The translations under genes were made by a program, and so were the position numbers. DNA of 64,000 nt, taken from Agrostemma githago (Eukaryota > Streptophyta > Magnoliopsida > Caryophyllales > Caryophyllaceae). The notes below the pieces were generated by a model, which was not told the DNA's origin, ran no database searches, and saw only the letters and a program-made list of their open reading frames with translations. Below are positions 12,141 to 26,200 of the stretch, in pieces. Position 1 is the first letter of the stretch. Every line of letters starts with the position of its first letter. Location: assembly GCA_958450325.1 (NCBI GenBank), contig OY288241.1, forward strand, positions 44,839,978 to 44,903,977. The letters run 5' to 3'.

Positions 12141-15100
12141 CCAAAGAACCGTCAAGAGAAAGTCGGCAACTGTTTCAAAGAAAGTTCCGGGACAAAGATC
12201 CGTCTTAAAGAATAGTCCAGAGATAGTCGGAAACTGTCTCGAAGAAAGTCCAGGGACAAAGATCCATCCCAAAGATTAGTCCTGAGATAGTCGCCAACTA
12301 TATAGAAGAAACTCCAGGGACAAAGATCCGTCCCAAATAACAGTCTAAAGATAGTCGGAAACTATCTACAAGAAATTCCAGGGACAAAGATCCGTCCCAT
12401 AGAATAGTCCAGAGATAGTTGGAAACTATCTCCAAGAAAGTCCAGGGACAAAGATCCGTCCCAAAGAACAGTCCAGAGATTCTCGGAAACTGTCTCGTAG
12501 AATGTCTAGGGACAAAGATCCGTCCCAAAAAATAGTCCATCGATAGTCGGAAACAGTCTCGAAGAAAGTCCAGAGACAAAGATCCGTCCCAAAGAACTTT
12601 CCAGAGATAGTTTCCAACTGTATAAAAGAAAGTCCAGGGACAAAGATCCGTCCCATATAACAGTCCAGAGATTGTCGGAAACTATCTCCAAGAAAGTCCA
12701 GGGACAAAGATCTGTCCCAAAGAACAGTCCAGAGATAGTCGGAAACTGTCTCGAAGAAAGTACAGGGACAAAGATCCGTCCCAAAGAACAGTGAAGAGAA
12801 AGTCGGCAACTGTCTCAAAGAAAGTTCCAGGACAAAGATCTGTCCCAAAGAACAATCCAGAGATAGTCAGAAACTATCTCAAAGAAATCCCAGGGACAAA
12901 GATCCGTCCCAAAGAACAGTCCAGAGATAGGGGAAAACTGTGACGAAGAAAGTCCAGGGTCAAAGATCTGTCCCAAATAACAGTCCAGAGATAGTCGGAA
13001 ACTATCTCGAAGAAAAACCAGAGACAAAGATTCGTCCCAAAGAATAGTCCAGAGATAGTTGGAAACTATCTCCAAGAAAGTACAAGGACAAAGATCCGTC
13101 CCAAAGAACAGTCTAGAGATTCTCGGAAACTGTCTCGAGGAATGTCCAGGGACAAAGATCCGTCCCAAAAAATAATCCATCGATAGTCGGAAACTGTCTC
13201 GAAGACGGTCCAGGGTCAAAGATCCGTCCCAAAGAATATTCCAAAGATAGTTATCAACTGTATAAAAGAAAGTCCAAGGACAAAGATCCGTCCCAAATAA
13301 CAGTCCAGAGATTGTCTGAAACTATTTCCAAGGAAGTCCAGGGACAAATATTTGTCCCAAAGAACTGTCCAGAGATAGTCGGAAACTGTCTCAAAGAAAG
13401 TCCAGGGACAAAGATCTGTCCCAAAGAACAGTCAAGAGAAATTCGGCACCTGTCTCAAAGAAAGATCCGGGACAAAGATCTGTCCCAAAGAACAATCCAG
13501 AGATAGTCAGAAACTATCTCAAAGAAATCCCAGGGACAAAGATCCGTCCCAAAGAACAGTCCAGAGATAGTGGAAAACTGTGACGAAGAAAGTCCAGGGA
13601 CAAAGATCTGTCCCAAATAACAGTCCAAAGATAGTCGGAAACTATCTCGAAGAAAAACCAGGGACAAAGATTCGTCCCAAAGAATAGTCCAGAGATAGTT
13701 GGAAACTATCTCCAAGAAAGTACAAGGACAAAGATCCGTCCCAAAGAACAGTCAAGAGATTCTCGGAAACTGTCTCGAAGAATGTCCAGGGACAAAGATC
13801 CGTCCCAAAGAATAGTCCTGAGATAGTCGCCAACTATATAGAAGAAAGTCCAGGGACAAAGATCCGTTCTAAATAACAGTCCAGAGATAGTCGGAAACTA
13901 ACTCCAAGAAAGTCCAGGGACAAAGATCCGCCCCAAAGGATAGTCCAGAGATAGTTGGAAACTATCTCCAAGAAAGTCCAGGGACAAAGATCCGTCCCAA
14001 AGAACAGTCCAGAGATTCTCGGAAACTGTCTCGAAGAATGTCTAGGAAAAAAGATCCGTCCCAAAAAATAGTCCATCGATAGTCGAAAACAGTCTCGAAG
14101 AAAGTCCAGGGACGAAGATCCGTCCCAAAGAACTTTCCAGAGATAGTTTCCAACTGTATAAAAGAAAGTCCTGGGACAAAGATCCGTCCCATATAACAGT
14201 CCAGAGATTGTCGGAAACTATCTCCAAGAAAGTCCAGGGACAAAGATCTGTCCCAAAGAACTGTCCAGAGATAGTCGGAAACTGTCTCAAAGAAAGTCCA
14301 GGGACAAAGATCTGTCCCAAAGAACAGTCAAGAGAAATTCGGCACCTGTCTCAAAGAAAGATCCGGGACAAAGATCTGTCCCAAAGAACAATCCAGAGAT
14401 AGTCAGAAACTATCTCAAAGAAATCCCAGGGACAAAGATCCGTCCCAAAGAACAGTCCAGAGATAGTGGAAAACTGTGACGAAGAAAGTCCAGGGACAAA
14501 GATCTGTCCCAAATAACAGTCCAAAGATAGTCGGAAACTATCTCGAAGAAAAACCAGGGACAAAGATTCGTCCCAAAGAATAGTCCAGAGATAGTTGGAA
14601 ACTATCTCCAAGAAAGTACAAGGACAAAGATCCGTCCCAAAGAACAGTCAAGAGATTCTCGGAAACTGTCTCGAAGAATGTCCAGGGACAAAGATCCGTC
14701 CCAAAGAATAGTCCTGAGATAGTCGCCAACTATATAGAAAAAAGTCCAGGGACAAAGATCCGTTCTAAATAACAGTCCAGAGATAGTCGGAAACTAACTC
14801 CAAGAAAGTCCAGGGACAAAGATCCGTCCCAAAGGATAGTCCAGAGATAGTTGGAAACTATCTCCAAGAAAGTCCAGGGACAAAGATCCGTCCCAAAGAA
14901 CAGTCCAGAGATTCTCGGAAACTGTCTCGAAGAATGTCTAGGGACAAACATCCGTCCCAAAAAATAGTCCATCGATAGTCGAAAACAGTCTCGAAGAAAG
15001 TCCAGGGACAAAGATCCGTCCCAAAGAACTTTCCAGAGATAGTTTCCAACTGTATAATAGAAAGTCCTGGGACAAAGATCCGTCCCATATAACAGTCCAG

Positions 15101-15689
15101 AGATTGTCGGAAACTATCTCCAAGAAAGTCCAGGGACAAAGATCTGTCCCAAAGAACAGTCCAGAGATAGTCGGAAACTGTCTCGAACAAAGTCCAGGGA
15201 CAAAGATCCGTCCCAAAGAACAATCCATAGATAGTCAGAAACTATCTCAAAGAAATCCCAGGGACAAAGATCCGTCCCAAAGAACAGTCCAGAGATGGTG
15301 GAAAACTGTGACGAAGAAAGTCCAGGGATAAAGATCTGTCCCAAATAACAGTCCAGAGATAGTCGGAAACTATCTCGAAGAAAAACCAGGGACAAAGATT
15401 CGTCCCAAAGAATAGTCCAGAGATAGTTGGAAACTATCTCCAAGAAAGTACAAGGACAAAGATCCGTCCCAAAGAACAGTCAAGAGATTCTCGGAAACTG
15501 TCTCGAAGAATGTCCAGGGACAAAGATCCGTCCCAAAGAATAGTCCTGAGATAGTCGCCAACTATATAGAAGAAAGTCCAGGGACAAAGATCCGTTCTAA
15601 ATAACAGTCCAGAGATAGTCGGAAACTAACTCCAAGAAAGTCCAGGGACAAAGATCCGCCCCAAAGGATAGTCCAGAGATAGTTGGAAA

Positions 15690-18600
15690 CTATCTCCAAG
15701 AAAGTCCAGGGACAAAGATCCGTCCCAAAGAACTGTCCAGAGATTCTCGGAAACTGTCTCGAAGAATGTCTAGGAACAAAGATCCGTCCCAAAAAATAGT
15801 CCATCGATAGTCGAAAACAGTCTCGAAGAAAGTCCAGGGACGAAGATCCGTCCCAAAGAACTTTCCAGAGATAGTTTCCAACTGTATAAAAGAAAGTCCT
15901 GGGACAAAGATCCGTCCCAAAAAATAGTCCATCGATAGTCGAAAACAGTCTCGAAGAAAGTCCAGGGACAAAGATCTGTCCCAAAGAACAGTCCAGAGAT
16001 AGTCGGAAACTGTCTCGAAGAAAGTCCCGGGACAAAGATCCGTCCCAAAGAACAGTCAAGAGAAAGTCGACAACTGTCTCAAAGAAAGATCCGGGACAAA
16101 GATCTGTCCCAAAGAACAATCCAGAGATAGTCAGAAACTATCTCAAAGAAATCCCAGGGACAAAGATCCGTCCCAAAGAACAGTCCAGAGATAGTGGAAA
16201 ACTGTGACGAAGAAAGTCCTGGGACAAAGATCTGTCCCAAATAACAGTCCAAAGATAGTCGGAAACTATCTCGAAGAAAAACCAGGGAAAAAGATTCGTC
16301 CCAAAGAATAGTCCAGAGATAGTTGGAAACTATCTCCAAGAAAGTACAAGGACAAAGATCCGTCCCAAAGAACAGTTAAGAGATTCTCGGAAACTGTCTC
16401 GAAGAATGTCCAGGGACAAAGATCCGTCCCAAAAAATAGTCTATCGATAGTCGGAAACTGTCTCGAAGATAGTCCAGGGTCAAAGATCCATCCCAAAGAA
16501 TATTCCAGAGATAGTTATCAACTGTATAAAAGAAAGTCCAGGGACAAAGATCCGTCCCAAATAACAGTCCAGAGATTGTCGGAAACTATTTCCAAGAAAG
16601 TCCAGGGACAAAGATTTGTCCCAAAGAACAGTCCAGAGATAGTAAAAAACTGTCTCGATAAAAGTTCCCGGACAAAGATCCGTCCCAAATAACAGTCCAG
16701 AGATAGTCGGAAACTGTCTCGAAGAAAGTCCAGGGACAAAGATCCGTCCCAAAGAACCGTCAAGAGAAAGTCGGCAACTGTTTCAAAGAAAGTTCCGGGA
16801 CAAAGATCCGTCTTAAAGAATAGTCCAGAGATAGTCGGAAACTGTCTCGAAGAAAGTCCAGGGACAAAGATCCATCCCAAAGATTAGTCCTGAGATAGTC
16901 GCCAACTATATAGAAGAAACTCCAGGGACAAAGATCCGTCCCAAATAACAGTCTAAAGATAGTCGGAAACTATCTACAAGAAATTCCAGGGACAAAGATC
17001 CGTCCCATAGAATAGTCCAGAGATAGTTGGAAACTATCTCCAAGAAAGTCCAGGGACAAAGATCCGTCCCAAAGAACAGTCCAGAGATTCTCGGAAACTG
17101 TCTCGTAGAATGTCTAGGGACAAAGATCCGTCCCAAAAAATAGTCCATCGATAGTCGGAAACAGTCTCGAAGAAAGTCCAGAGACAAAGATCCGTCCCAA
17201 AGAACTTTCCAGAGATAGTTTCCAACTGTATAAAAGAAAGTCCAGGGACTAAGATCCGTCCCATATAACAGTCCAGAGATTGTCGGAAACTATCTCCAAG
17301 AAAGTCCAGGGACAAAGATCTGTCCCAAAGAACAGTCCAGAGATAGTCGGAAACTGTCTCGAAGAAAGTACAGGGACAAAGATCCGTCCCAAAGAACAGT
17401 GAAGAGAAAGTCGGCAACTGTCTCAAAGAAAGTTCCAGGACAAAGATCTGTCCCAAAGAACAATCCAGAGATAGTCAGAAACTATCTCAAAGAAATCCCA
17501 GGGACAAAGATCCGTCCCAAAGAACAGTCCAGAGATAGGGGAAAACTGTGACGAAGAAAGTCCAGGGTCAAAGATCTGTCCCAAATAACAGTCCAGAGAT
17601 AGTCGGAAACTATCTCGAAGAAAAACCAGAGACAAAGATTCGTCCCAAAGAATAGTCCAGAGATAGTTGGAAACTATCTCCAAGAAAGTACAAGGACAAA
17701 GATCCGTCCCAAAGAACAGTCTAGAGATTCTCGGAAACTGTCTCGAGGAATGTCCAGGGACAAAGATCCGTCCCAAAAAATAGTCCATCGATAGTCGGAA
17801 ACTGTCTCGAAGACGGTCCAGGGTCAAAGATCCGTCCCAAAGAATATTCCAAAGATAGTTATCAACTGTATAAAAGAAAGTCCAAGGACAAAGATCCGTC
17901 CCAAATAACAGTCCAGAGATTGTCTGAAACTATTTCCAAGGAAGTCCAGGGACAAATATTTTTCCCAAAGAACTGTCCAGAGAAAGTCGGAAACTGTCTC
18001 AAAGAAAGTCCAGGGACAAAGATCTGTCCCAAAGAACAGTCAAGAGAAATTCGGCACCTGTCTCAAAGAAAGATCCGGGACAAAGATCTGTCCCAAAGAA
18101 CAATCCAGAGATAGTCAGAAACTATCTCAAAGAAATCCCAGGGACAAAGATCCGTCCCAAAGAACAGTCCAGAGATAGTGGAAAACTGTGACGAAGAAAG
18201 TCCAGGGACAAAGATCTGTCCCAAATAACAGTCCAAAGATAGTCGGAAACTATCTCGAAGAAAAACCAGGGACAAAGATTCGTCCCAAAGAATAGTCCAG
18301 AATAGTTGGAAACTATCTCCAAGAAAGTACAAGGACAAAGATCCGTCCCAAAGAACAGTCAAGAGATTCTCGGAAACTGTCTCGAAGAATGTCCAGGGAC
18401 AAAGATCCGTCCCAAAGAATAGTCCTGAGATAGTCGCCAACTATATAGAAGAAAGTCCAGGGACAAAGATCCGTTCTAAATAACAGTCCAGAGATAGTCG
18501 GAAACTAACTCCAAGAAAGTGCAGGGACAAAGATCCGCCCCAAAGGATAGTCCAGAGATAGTTGGAAACTATCTCCAAGAAAGTCCAGGGACAAAGATCC

Positions 18601-21600
18601 GTCCCAAAGAACAGTCCAGAGATTCTCGGAAACTGTCTCGAAGAATGTCTAGGAAAAAAGATCCGTCCCAAAAAATAGTCCATCGATAGTCGAAAACAGT
18701 CTCGAAGAAAGTCCAGGGACGAAGATCCGTCCCAAAGAACTTTCCAGAGATAGTTTCCAACTGTATAAAAGAAAGTCCTGGGACAAAGATCCGTCCCATA
18801 TAACAGTCCAGAGATTGTCGGAAACTATCTCCAAGAAAGTCCAGGGACAAAGATCTGTCCCAAAGAACTGTCCAGAGATAGTCGGAAACTGTCTCAAAGA
18901 AAGTCCAGGGACAAAGATCTGTCCCAAAGAACAGTCAAGAGAAATTCGGCACCTGTCTCAAAGAAAGATCCGGGACAAAGATCTGTCCCAAAGAACAATC
19001 CAGAGATAGTCAGAAACTATCTCAAAGAAATCCCAGGGACAAAGATCCGTCCCAAAGAACAGTCCAGAGATAGTGGAAAACTGTGACGAAGAAAGTCCAG
19101 GGACAAAGATCTGTCCCAAATAACAGTCCAAAGATAGTCGGAAACTATCTCGAAGAAAAACCAGGGACAAAGATTCGTCCCAAAGAATAGTCCAGAGATA
19201 GTTGGAAACTATCTCCAAGAAAGTACAAGGACAAAGATCCGTCCCAAAGAACAGTCAAGAGATTCTCGGAAACTGTCTCGAAGAATGTCCAGGGACAAAG
19301 ATCCGTCCCAAAGAATAGTCCTGAGATAGTCGCCAACTATATAGAAAAAAGTCCAGGGACAAAGATCCGTTCTAAATAACAGTCCAGAGATAGTCGGAAA
19401 CTAACTCCAAGAAAGTCCAGGGACAAAGATCCGTCCCAAAGGATAGTCCAGAGATAGTTGGAAACTATCTCCAAGAAAGTCCAGGGACAAAGATCCGTCC
19501 CAAAGAACAGTCCAGAGATTCTCGGAAACTGTCTCGAAGAATGTCTAGGGACAAAGATCCGTCCCAAAAAATAGTCCATCGATAGTCGAAAACAGTCTCG
19601 AAGAAAGTCCAGGGACAAAGATCCGTCCCAAAGAACTTTCAAGAGATAGTTTTCAACTGTATAAAAGAAAGTCCTGGGATAAAGATCCGTCCCATATAAC
19701 AGTCCAGAGATTGTCGGAAACTATCTCCAAGAAAGTCCAGGGACAAAGATCTGTCCCAAAGAACAGTCCAGAGATAGTCGGAAACTGTCTCGAAGAAAGT
19801 TCCGGGACAAAGATCCGTCCCAAAGAACAGTCAAGAGAAAGTCGACAACTGTCTCAAAGAAAGATCCGGGACAAAGATCTGTCCCAAAGAACAATCCAGA
19901 GATAGTCAGAAACTATCTCAAAGAAATCCCAGGGACAAAGATCCGTCCCAAAGAACAGTCCAGAGATAGTGGAAAACTGTGACGAAGAAAGTCCTGGGAC
20001 AAAGATCTGTCCCAAATAACAGTCCAAAGATAGTCGGAAACTATCTCGAAGAAAAACCAGGGAAAAAGATTCGTCCCAAAGAATAGTCCAGAGATAGTTG
20101 GAAACTATCTCCAAGAAAGTACAAGGACAAAGATCCGTCCCAAAGAACAGTTAAGAGATTCTCGGAAACTGTCTCGAAGAATGTCCAGGGACAAAGATCC
20201 GTCCCAAAAAATAGTCTATCGATAGTCGGAAACTGTCTCGAAGATAGTCCAGGGTCAAAGATCCATCCCAAAGAATATTCCAGAGATAGTTATCAACTGT
20301 ATAAAAGAAAGTCCAGGGACAAAGATCCGTCCCAAATAACAGTCCAGAGATTGTCGGAAACTATTTCCAAGAAAGTCCAGGGACAAAGATTTGTCCCAAA
20401 GAACAGTCCAGAGATAGTAAAAAACTGTCTCGATAAAAGTTCCCGGACAAAGATCCGTCCCAAATAACAGTCCAGAGATAGTCGGAAACTGTCTCGAAGA
20501 AAGTCCAGGGACAAAGATCCGTCCCAAAGAACCGTCAAGAGAAAGTCGGCAACTGTTTCAAAGAAAGTTCCGGGACAAAGATCCGTCTTAAAGAATAGTC
20601 CAGAGATAGTCGGAAACTGTCTCGAAGAAAGTCCAGGGACAAAGATCCATCCCAAAGATTAGTCCTGAGATAGTCGCCAACTATATAGAAGAAACTCCAG
20701 GGACAAAGATCCGTCCCAAATAACAGTCTAAAGATAGTCGGAAACTATCTACAAGAAATTCCAGGGACAAAGATCCGTCCCATAGAATAGTCCAGAGATA
20801 GTTGGAAACTATCTCCAAGAAAGTCCAGGGACAAAGATCCGTCCCAAAGAACAGTCCAGAGATTCTCGGAAACTGTCTCGTAGAATGTCTAGGGACAAAG
20901 ATCCGTCCCAAAAAATAGTCCATCGATAGTCGGAAACAGTCTCGAAGAAAGTCCAGAGACAAAGATCCGTCCCAAAGAACTTTCCAGAGATAGTTTCCAA
21001 CTGTATAAAAGAAAGTCCAGGGACAAAGATCCGTCCCATATAACAGTCCAGAGATTGTCGGAAACTATCTCCAAGAAAGTCCAGGGACAAAGATCTGTCC
21101 CAAAGAACAGTCCAGAGATAGTCGGAAACTGTCTCGAAGAAAGTACAGGGACAAAGATCCGTCCCAAAGAACAGTGAAGAGAAAGTCGGCAACTGTCTCA
21201 AAGAAAGTTCCAGGACAAAGATCTGTCCCAAAGAACAATCCAGAGATAGTCAGAAACTATCTCAAAGAAATCCCAGGGACAAAGATCCGTCCCAAAGAAC
21301 AGTCCAGAGATAGGGGAAAACTGTGACGAAGAAAGTCCAGGGACAAAGATCTGTCCCAAATAACAGTCCAGAGATAGTCGGAAACTATCTCGAAGAAAAA
21401 CCAGAGACAAAGATTCGTCCCAAAGAATAGTCCAGAGATAGTTGGAAACTATCTCCAAGAAAGTACAAGGACAAAGATCCGTCCCAAAGAACAGTCAAGA
21501 GATTCTCGGAAACTGTCTCGAAGAATGTCCAGGGACAAAGATCTGTCCCAAAAAATAGTCCATCGATAGTCGGAAACTGTCTCGAAGATGGTCCAGGGTC

Positions 21601-24600
21601 AAAGATCCGTCCCAAAGAATATTCCAAAGATAGTTATCAACTGTATAAAAGAAAGTCCAAGGACAAAGATCCGTCCCAAATAACAGTCCAGAGATTGTCT
21701 GAAACTATTTCCAAGGAAGTCCAGGGACAAAGATTTGTCCCAAAGAACTGTCCAGAGATAGTCGGAAACTGTCTCAAAGAAAGTCCAGGGACAAAGATCT
21801 GTCCCAAAGAACAGTCAAGAGAAATTCGGCACCTGTCTCAAAGAAAGATCCGGGACAAAGAACTGTCCCAAAGAACAATCCAGAGATAGTCAGAAACTAT
21901 CTCAAAGAAATCCCAGGGACAAAGATCCGTCCCAAAGAACAGTCCAGAGATAGTGGAAAACTGTGACGAAGAAAGTCCAGGGACAAAGATCTGTCCCAAA
22001 TAACAGTCCAAAGATAGTCGGAAACTATCTCGAAGAAAAACCAGGGACAAAGATTCGTCCCAAAGAATAGTCCAGAGATAGTTGGAAACTATCTCCAAGA
22101 AAGTACAAGGACAAAGATCCGTCCCAAAGAACAGTCAAGAGATTCTCGGAAACTGTCTCGAAGAATGTCCAGGGACAAAGATCCGTCCCAAAGAATAGTC
22201 CTGAGATAGTCGCCAACTATATAGAAGAAAGTCCAGGGACAAAGATCCGTTCTAAATAACAGTTCAGAGATAGTCGGAAACTAACTCCAAGAAAGTCCAG
22301 GGACAAAGATCCGCCCCAAAGCATAGTCCAGAGATAGTTGGAAACTATCTCCAAGAAAGTCCAGGGACAAAGATCCGTCCCAAAGAACAGTCCAGAGATT
22401 CTCGGAAACTGTCTCGAAGAATGTCTAGGGACAAAGATCCGTCCCAAAAAATAGTCCATCGATAGTCGAAAACAGTCTCGAAGAAAGTCCAGGGACGAAG
22501 ATCCGTCCCAAAGAACTTTCCAGAGATAGTTTCCAACTGTATAAAAGAAAGTCATGGGACAAAGATCCGTCCCATATAACAGTCCAGAGATTGTCGGAAA
22601 CTATCTCCAAGAAAGTCCAGGGACAGAGATCTGTCCCAAAGAACTGTCCAGAGATAGTCGGAAACTGTCTCAAAGAAAGTCCAGGGACAAAGATCTGTCC
22701 CAAAGAACAGTCAAGAGAAATTCGGCACCTGTCTCAAAGAAAGATCCGGGACAAAGATCTGTCCCAAAGAACAATCCAGAGATAGTCAGAAACTATCTCA
22801 AAGAAATCCCAGGGACAAAGATCCGTCCCAAAGAACAGTCCAGAGATAGTGGAAAACTGTGACGAAGAAAGTCCAGGGACAAAGATCTGTCCCAAATAAC
22901 AGTCCAAAGATAGTCGGAAACTATCTCGAAGAAAAACCAGGGACAAAGATTCGTCCCAAAGAATAGTCCAGAGATAGTTGGAAACTATCTCCAAGAAAGT
23001 ACAAGGACAAAGATCCGTCCCAAAGAACAGTCAAGAGATTCTCGAAAACTGTCTCGAAGAATGTCCAGGGACAAAGATCCGTCCCAAAGAATAGTCCTGA
23101 GATAGTCGCCAACTATATAGAAAAAAGTCCAGGGACAAAGATCCGTTCTAAATAACAGTCCAGAGATAGTCGGAAACTAACTCCAAGAAAGTCCAGGGAC
23201 AAAGATCCGTCCCAAAGGATAGTCCAGAGATAGTTGGAAACTATCTCCAAGAAAGTCCAGGGACAAAGATCCGTCCCAAAGAACAGTCCAGAGATTCTCG
23301 GAAACTGTCTCGAAGAATGTCTAGGGACAAAGATCCGTCCCAAAAAATAGTCCATCGATAGTCGAAAACAGTCTCGAAGAAAGTCCAGGGACAAAGACCC
23401 GTCCCAAAGAACTTTCAAGAGATAGTTTTCAACTGTATAAAAGAAAGTCCTGGGATAAAGATCCGTCCCATATAACAGTCCAGAGATTGTCGGAAACTAT
23501 CTCCAAGAAAGTCCAGGGACAAAGATCTGTCCCAAAGAACAGTCCAGAGATAGTCGGAAACTGTCTCGAAGAAAGTCCCGGGACAAAGATCCGTCCCAAA
23601 GAACAGTCAAGAGAAAGTCGACAACTGTCTCAAAGAAAGATCTGGGACAAAGATCTGTCCCAAAGAACAATCCAGAGATAGTCAGAAACTATCTCAAAGA
23701 AATCCCAGGGACAAAGATCCGTCCCAAAGAACAGTCCAGAGATAGTGGAAAACTGTGACGAAGAAAGTCCTGGGACAAAGATCTGTCCCAAATAACAGTC
23801 CAAAGATAGTCGGAAACTATCTCGAAGAAAAACCAGGGAAAAAGATTCGTCCCAAAGAATAGTCCAGAGATAGTTGGAAACTATCTCCAAGAAAGTACAA
23901 GGACAAAGATCCGTCCCAAAGAACAGTCAAGAGATTCTCGGAAACTGTCTCGAAGAATGTCCAGGGACAAAGATCCGTCCCAAAAAATAGTCTATCGATA
24001 GTCGGAAACTGTCTCGAAGATAGTCCAGGGTCAAAGATCCATCCCAAAGAATATTCCAGAGATAGTTATCAACTGTATAAAAGAAAGTCCAGGGACAAAG
24101 ATCCGTCCCAAATAACAGTCCAGAGATTGTCGGAAACTATTTCCAAGAAAGTCCAGGGACAAAGATTTGTCCCAAAGAACAGTCCAGAGATAGTAAAAAA
24201 CTGTCTCGATAAAAGTTCCCGGACAAAGATCCGTCCCAAATAACAGTCCAGAGATAGTCGGAAACTGTCTCGAAGAAAGTCCAGGGACAAAGATCCGTCC
24301 CAAAGAACCGTCAAGAGAAAGTCGGCAACTGTTTCAAAGAAAGTTCCGGGACAAAGATCCGTCTTAAAGAATAGTCTAGAGATAGTCGGAAACTGTCTCG
24401 AAGAAAGTCCAGGGACAAAGATCCATCCCAAAGATTAGTCCTGAGATAGTCGCCAACTATATAGAAGAAACTCCAGGGACAAAGATCCGTCCCAAATAAC
24501 AGTCTAAAGATAGTCGGAAACTATCTACAAGAAATTCCAGGGACAAAGATCCGTCCCATAGAATAGTCCAGAGATAGTTGGAAACTATCTCCAAGAAAGT

Positions 24601-26200
24601 CCAGGGACAAAGATCCGTCCCAAAGAACAGTCCAGAGATTCTCGGAAACTGTCTCGTAGAATGTCTAGGGACAAAGATCCGTCCCAAAAAATAGTCCATC
24701 GATAGTCGGAAACAGTCTCGAAGAAAGTCCAGAGACAAAGATCCGTCCCAAAGAACTTTCCAGAGATAGTTTCCAACTGTATAAAAGAAAGTCCAGGGAC
24801 AAAGATCCGTCCCATATAACAGTCCAGAGATTGTCGGAAACTATCTCCAAGAAAGTCCAGGGACAAAGATCTGTCCCAAAGAACAGTCCAGAGATAGTCG
24901 GAAACTGTCTCGAAGAAAGTACAGGGACAAAGATCCGTCCCAAAGAACAGTGAAGAGAAAGTCGGCAACTGTCTCAAAGTAAGTTCCAGGACAAAGATCT
25001 GTCCCAAAGAACAATCCAGAGATAGTCAGAAACTATCTCAAAGAAATCCCAGGGACAAAGATCCGTCCCAAAGAACAGTCCAGAGATAGGGGAAAACTGT
25101 GACGAAGAAAGTCCAGGGACAAAGATCTGTCCCAAATAACAGTCCAGAGATAGTCGGAAACTATCTCGAAGAAAAACCAGAGACAAAGATTCATCCCAAA
25201 GAATAGTCCAGAGATAGTTGGAAACTATCTCCAAGAAAGTACAAGGACAAAGATCCGTCCCAAAGAACAGTCAAGAGATTCTCAGAAACTGTCTCGAAGA
25301 ATGTCCAGGGACAAAGATCCGTCCCAAAAAATAGTCCATCGATAGTCGGAAACTGTCTCGAAGATGGTCCAGGGTCAAAGATCCGTCCCAAAGAATATTC
25401 CAAAGATAGTTATCAACTGTATAAAAGAAAGTCCAAGGACAAAGATCCGTCCCAAATAACAGTCCAGAGATTGTCTGAAACTATTTCCAAGGAAGTCCAG
25501 GGACAAAGATTTGTCCCAAAGAACTGTCCAGAGATAGTCGGAAACTGTCTCAAAGAAAGTCCAGGGACAAAGATCTGTCCCAAAGAACAGTCAAGAGAAA
25601 TTCGGCACCTGTCTCAAAGAAAGATCCGGGACAAAGATCTGTCCCAAAGAACAATCCAGAGATAGTCAGAAACTATCTCAAAGAAATCCCAGGGACAAAG
25701 ATCCGTCCCAAAGAACAGTCCAGAGATAGTGGAAAACTGTGACGAAGAAAGTCCAGGGACAAAGATCTGTCCCAAATAACAGTCCAAAGATAGTCGGAAA
25801 CTATCTCGAAGAAAAACCAGGGACAAAGATTCGTCCCAAAGAATAGTCCAGAGATAGTTGGAAACTATCTCCAAGAAAGTACAAGGACAAAGATCCGTCC
25901 CAAAGAACAGTCAAGAGATTCTCGAAAACTGTCTCGAAGAATGTTCAGGGACAAAGATCCGTCCCAAAGAATAGTCCTGAGATAGTCGCCAACTATATAG
26001 AAAAAAGTCCAGGGACAAAGATCCGTTCTAAATAACAGTCCAGAGATAGTCGGAAACTAACTCCAAGAAAGTCCAGGGACAAAGATCCGTCCCAAAGGAT
26101 AGTCCAGAGATAGTTGGAAACTATCTCCAAGAAAGTCCAGGGACAAAGATCCGTCCCAAAGAACAGTCCAGAGATTCTCGGAAACTGTCTCGAAGAATGT
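15690..26200 (+). repeat. 3,776-bp higher-order repeat (59 monomers), about 2.7 copies
   Basis: Long variant strings recur at 3,775-3,776 bp: for example the block at 17034-17456 reappears at 20809-21231 and 24585-25007, and the one at 16480 reappears at 20255 and 24031. The first interval is 1 bp short because of a single-base deletion near 18301 (CAGAGATAG becomes CAGAATAG), absent in the other copies and therefore younger than the amplification. The first copy also matches 11080-14900 at a 4,608-bp shift. Confidence 0.8.
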
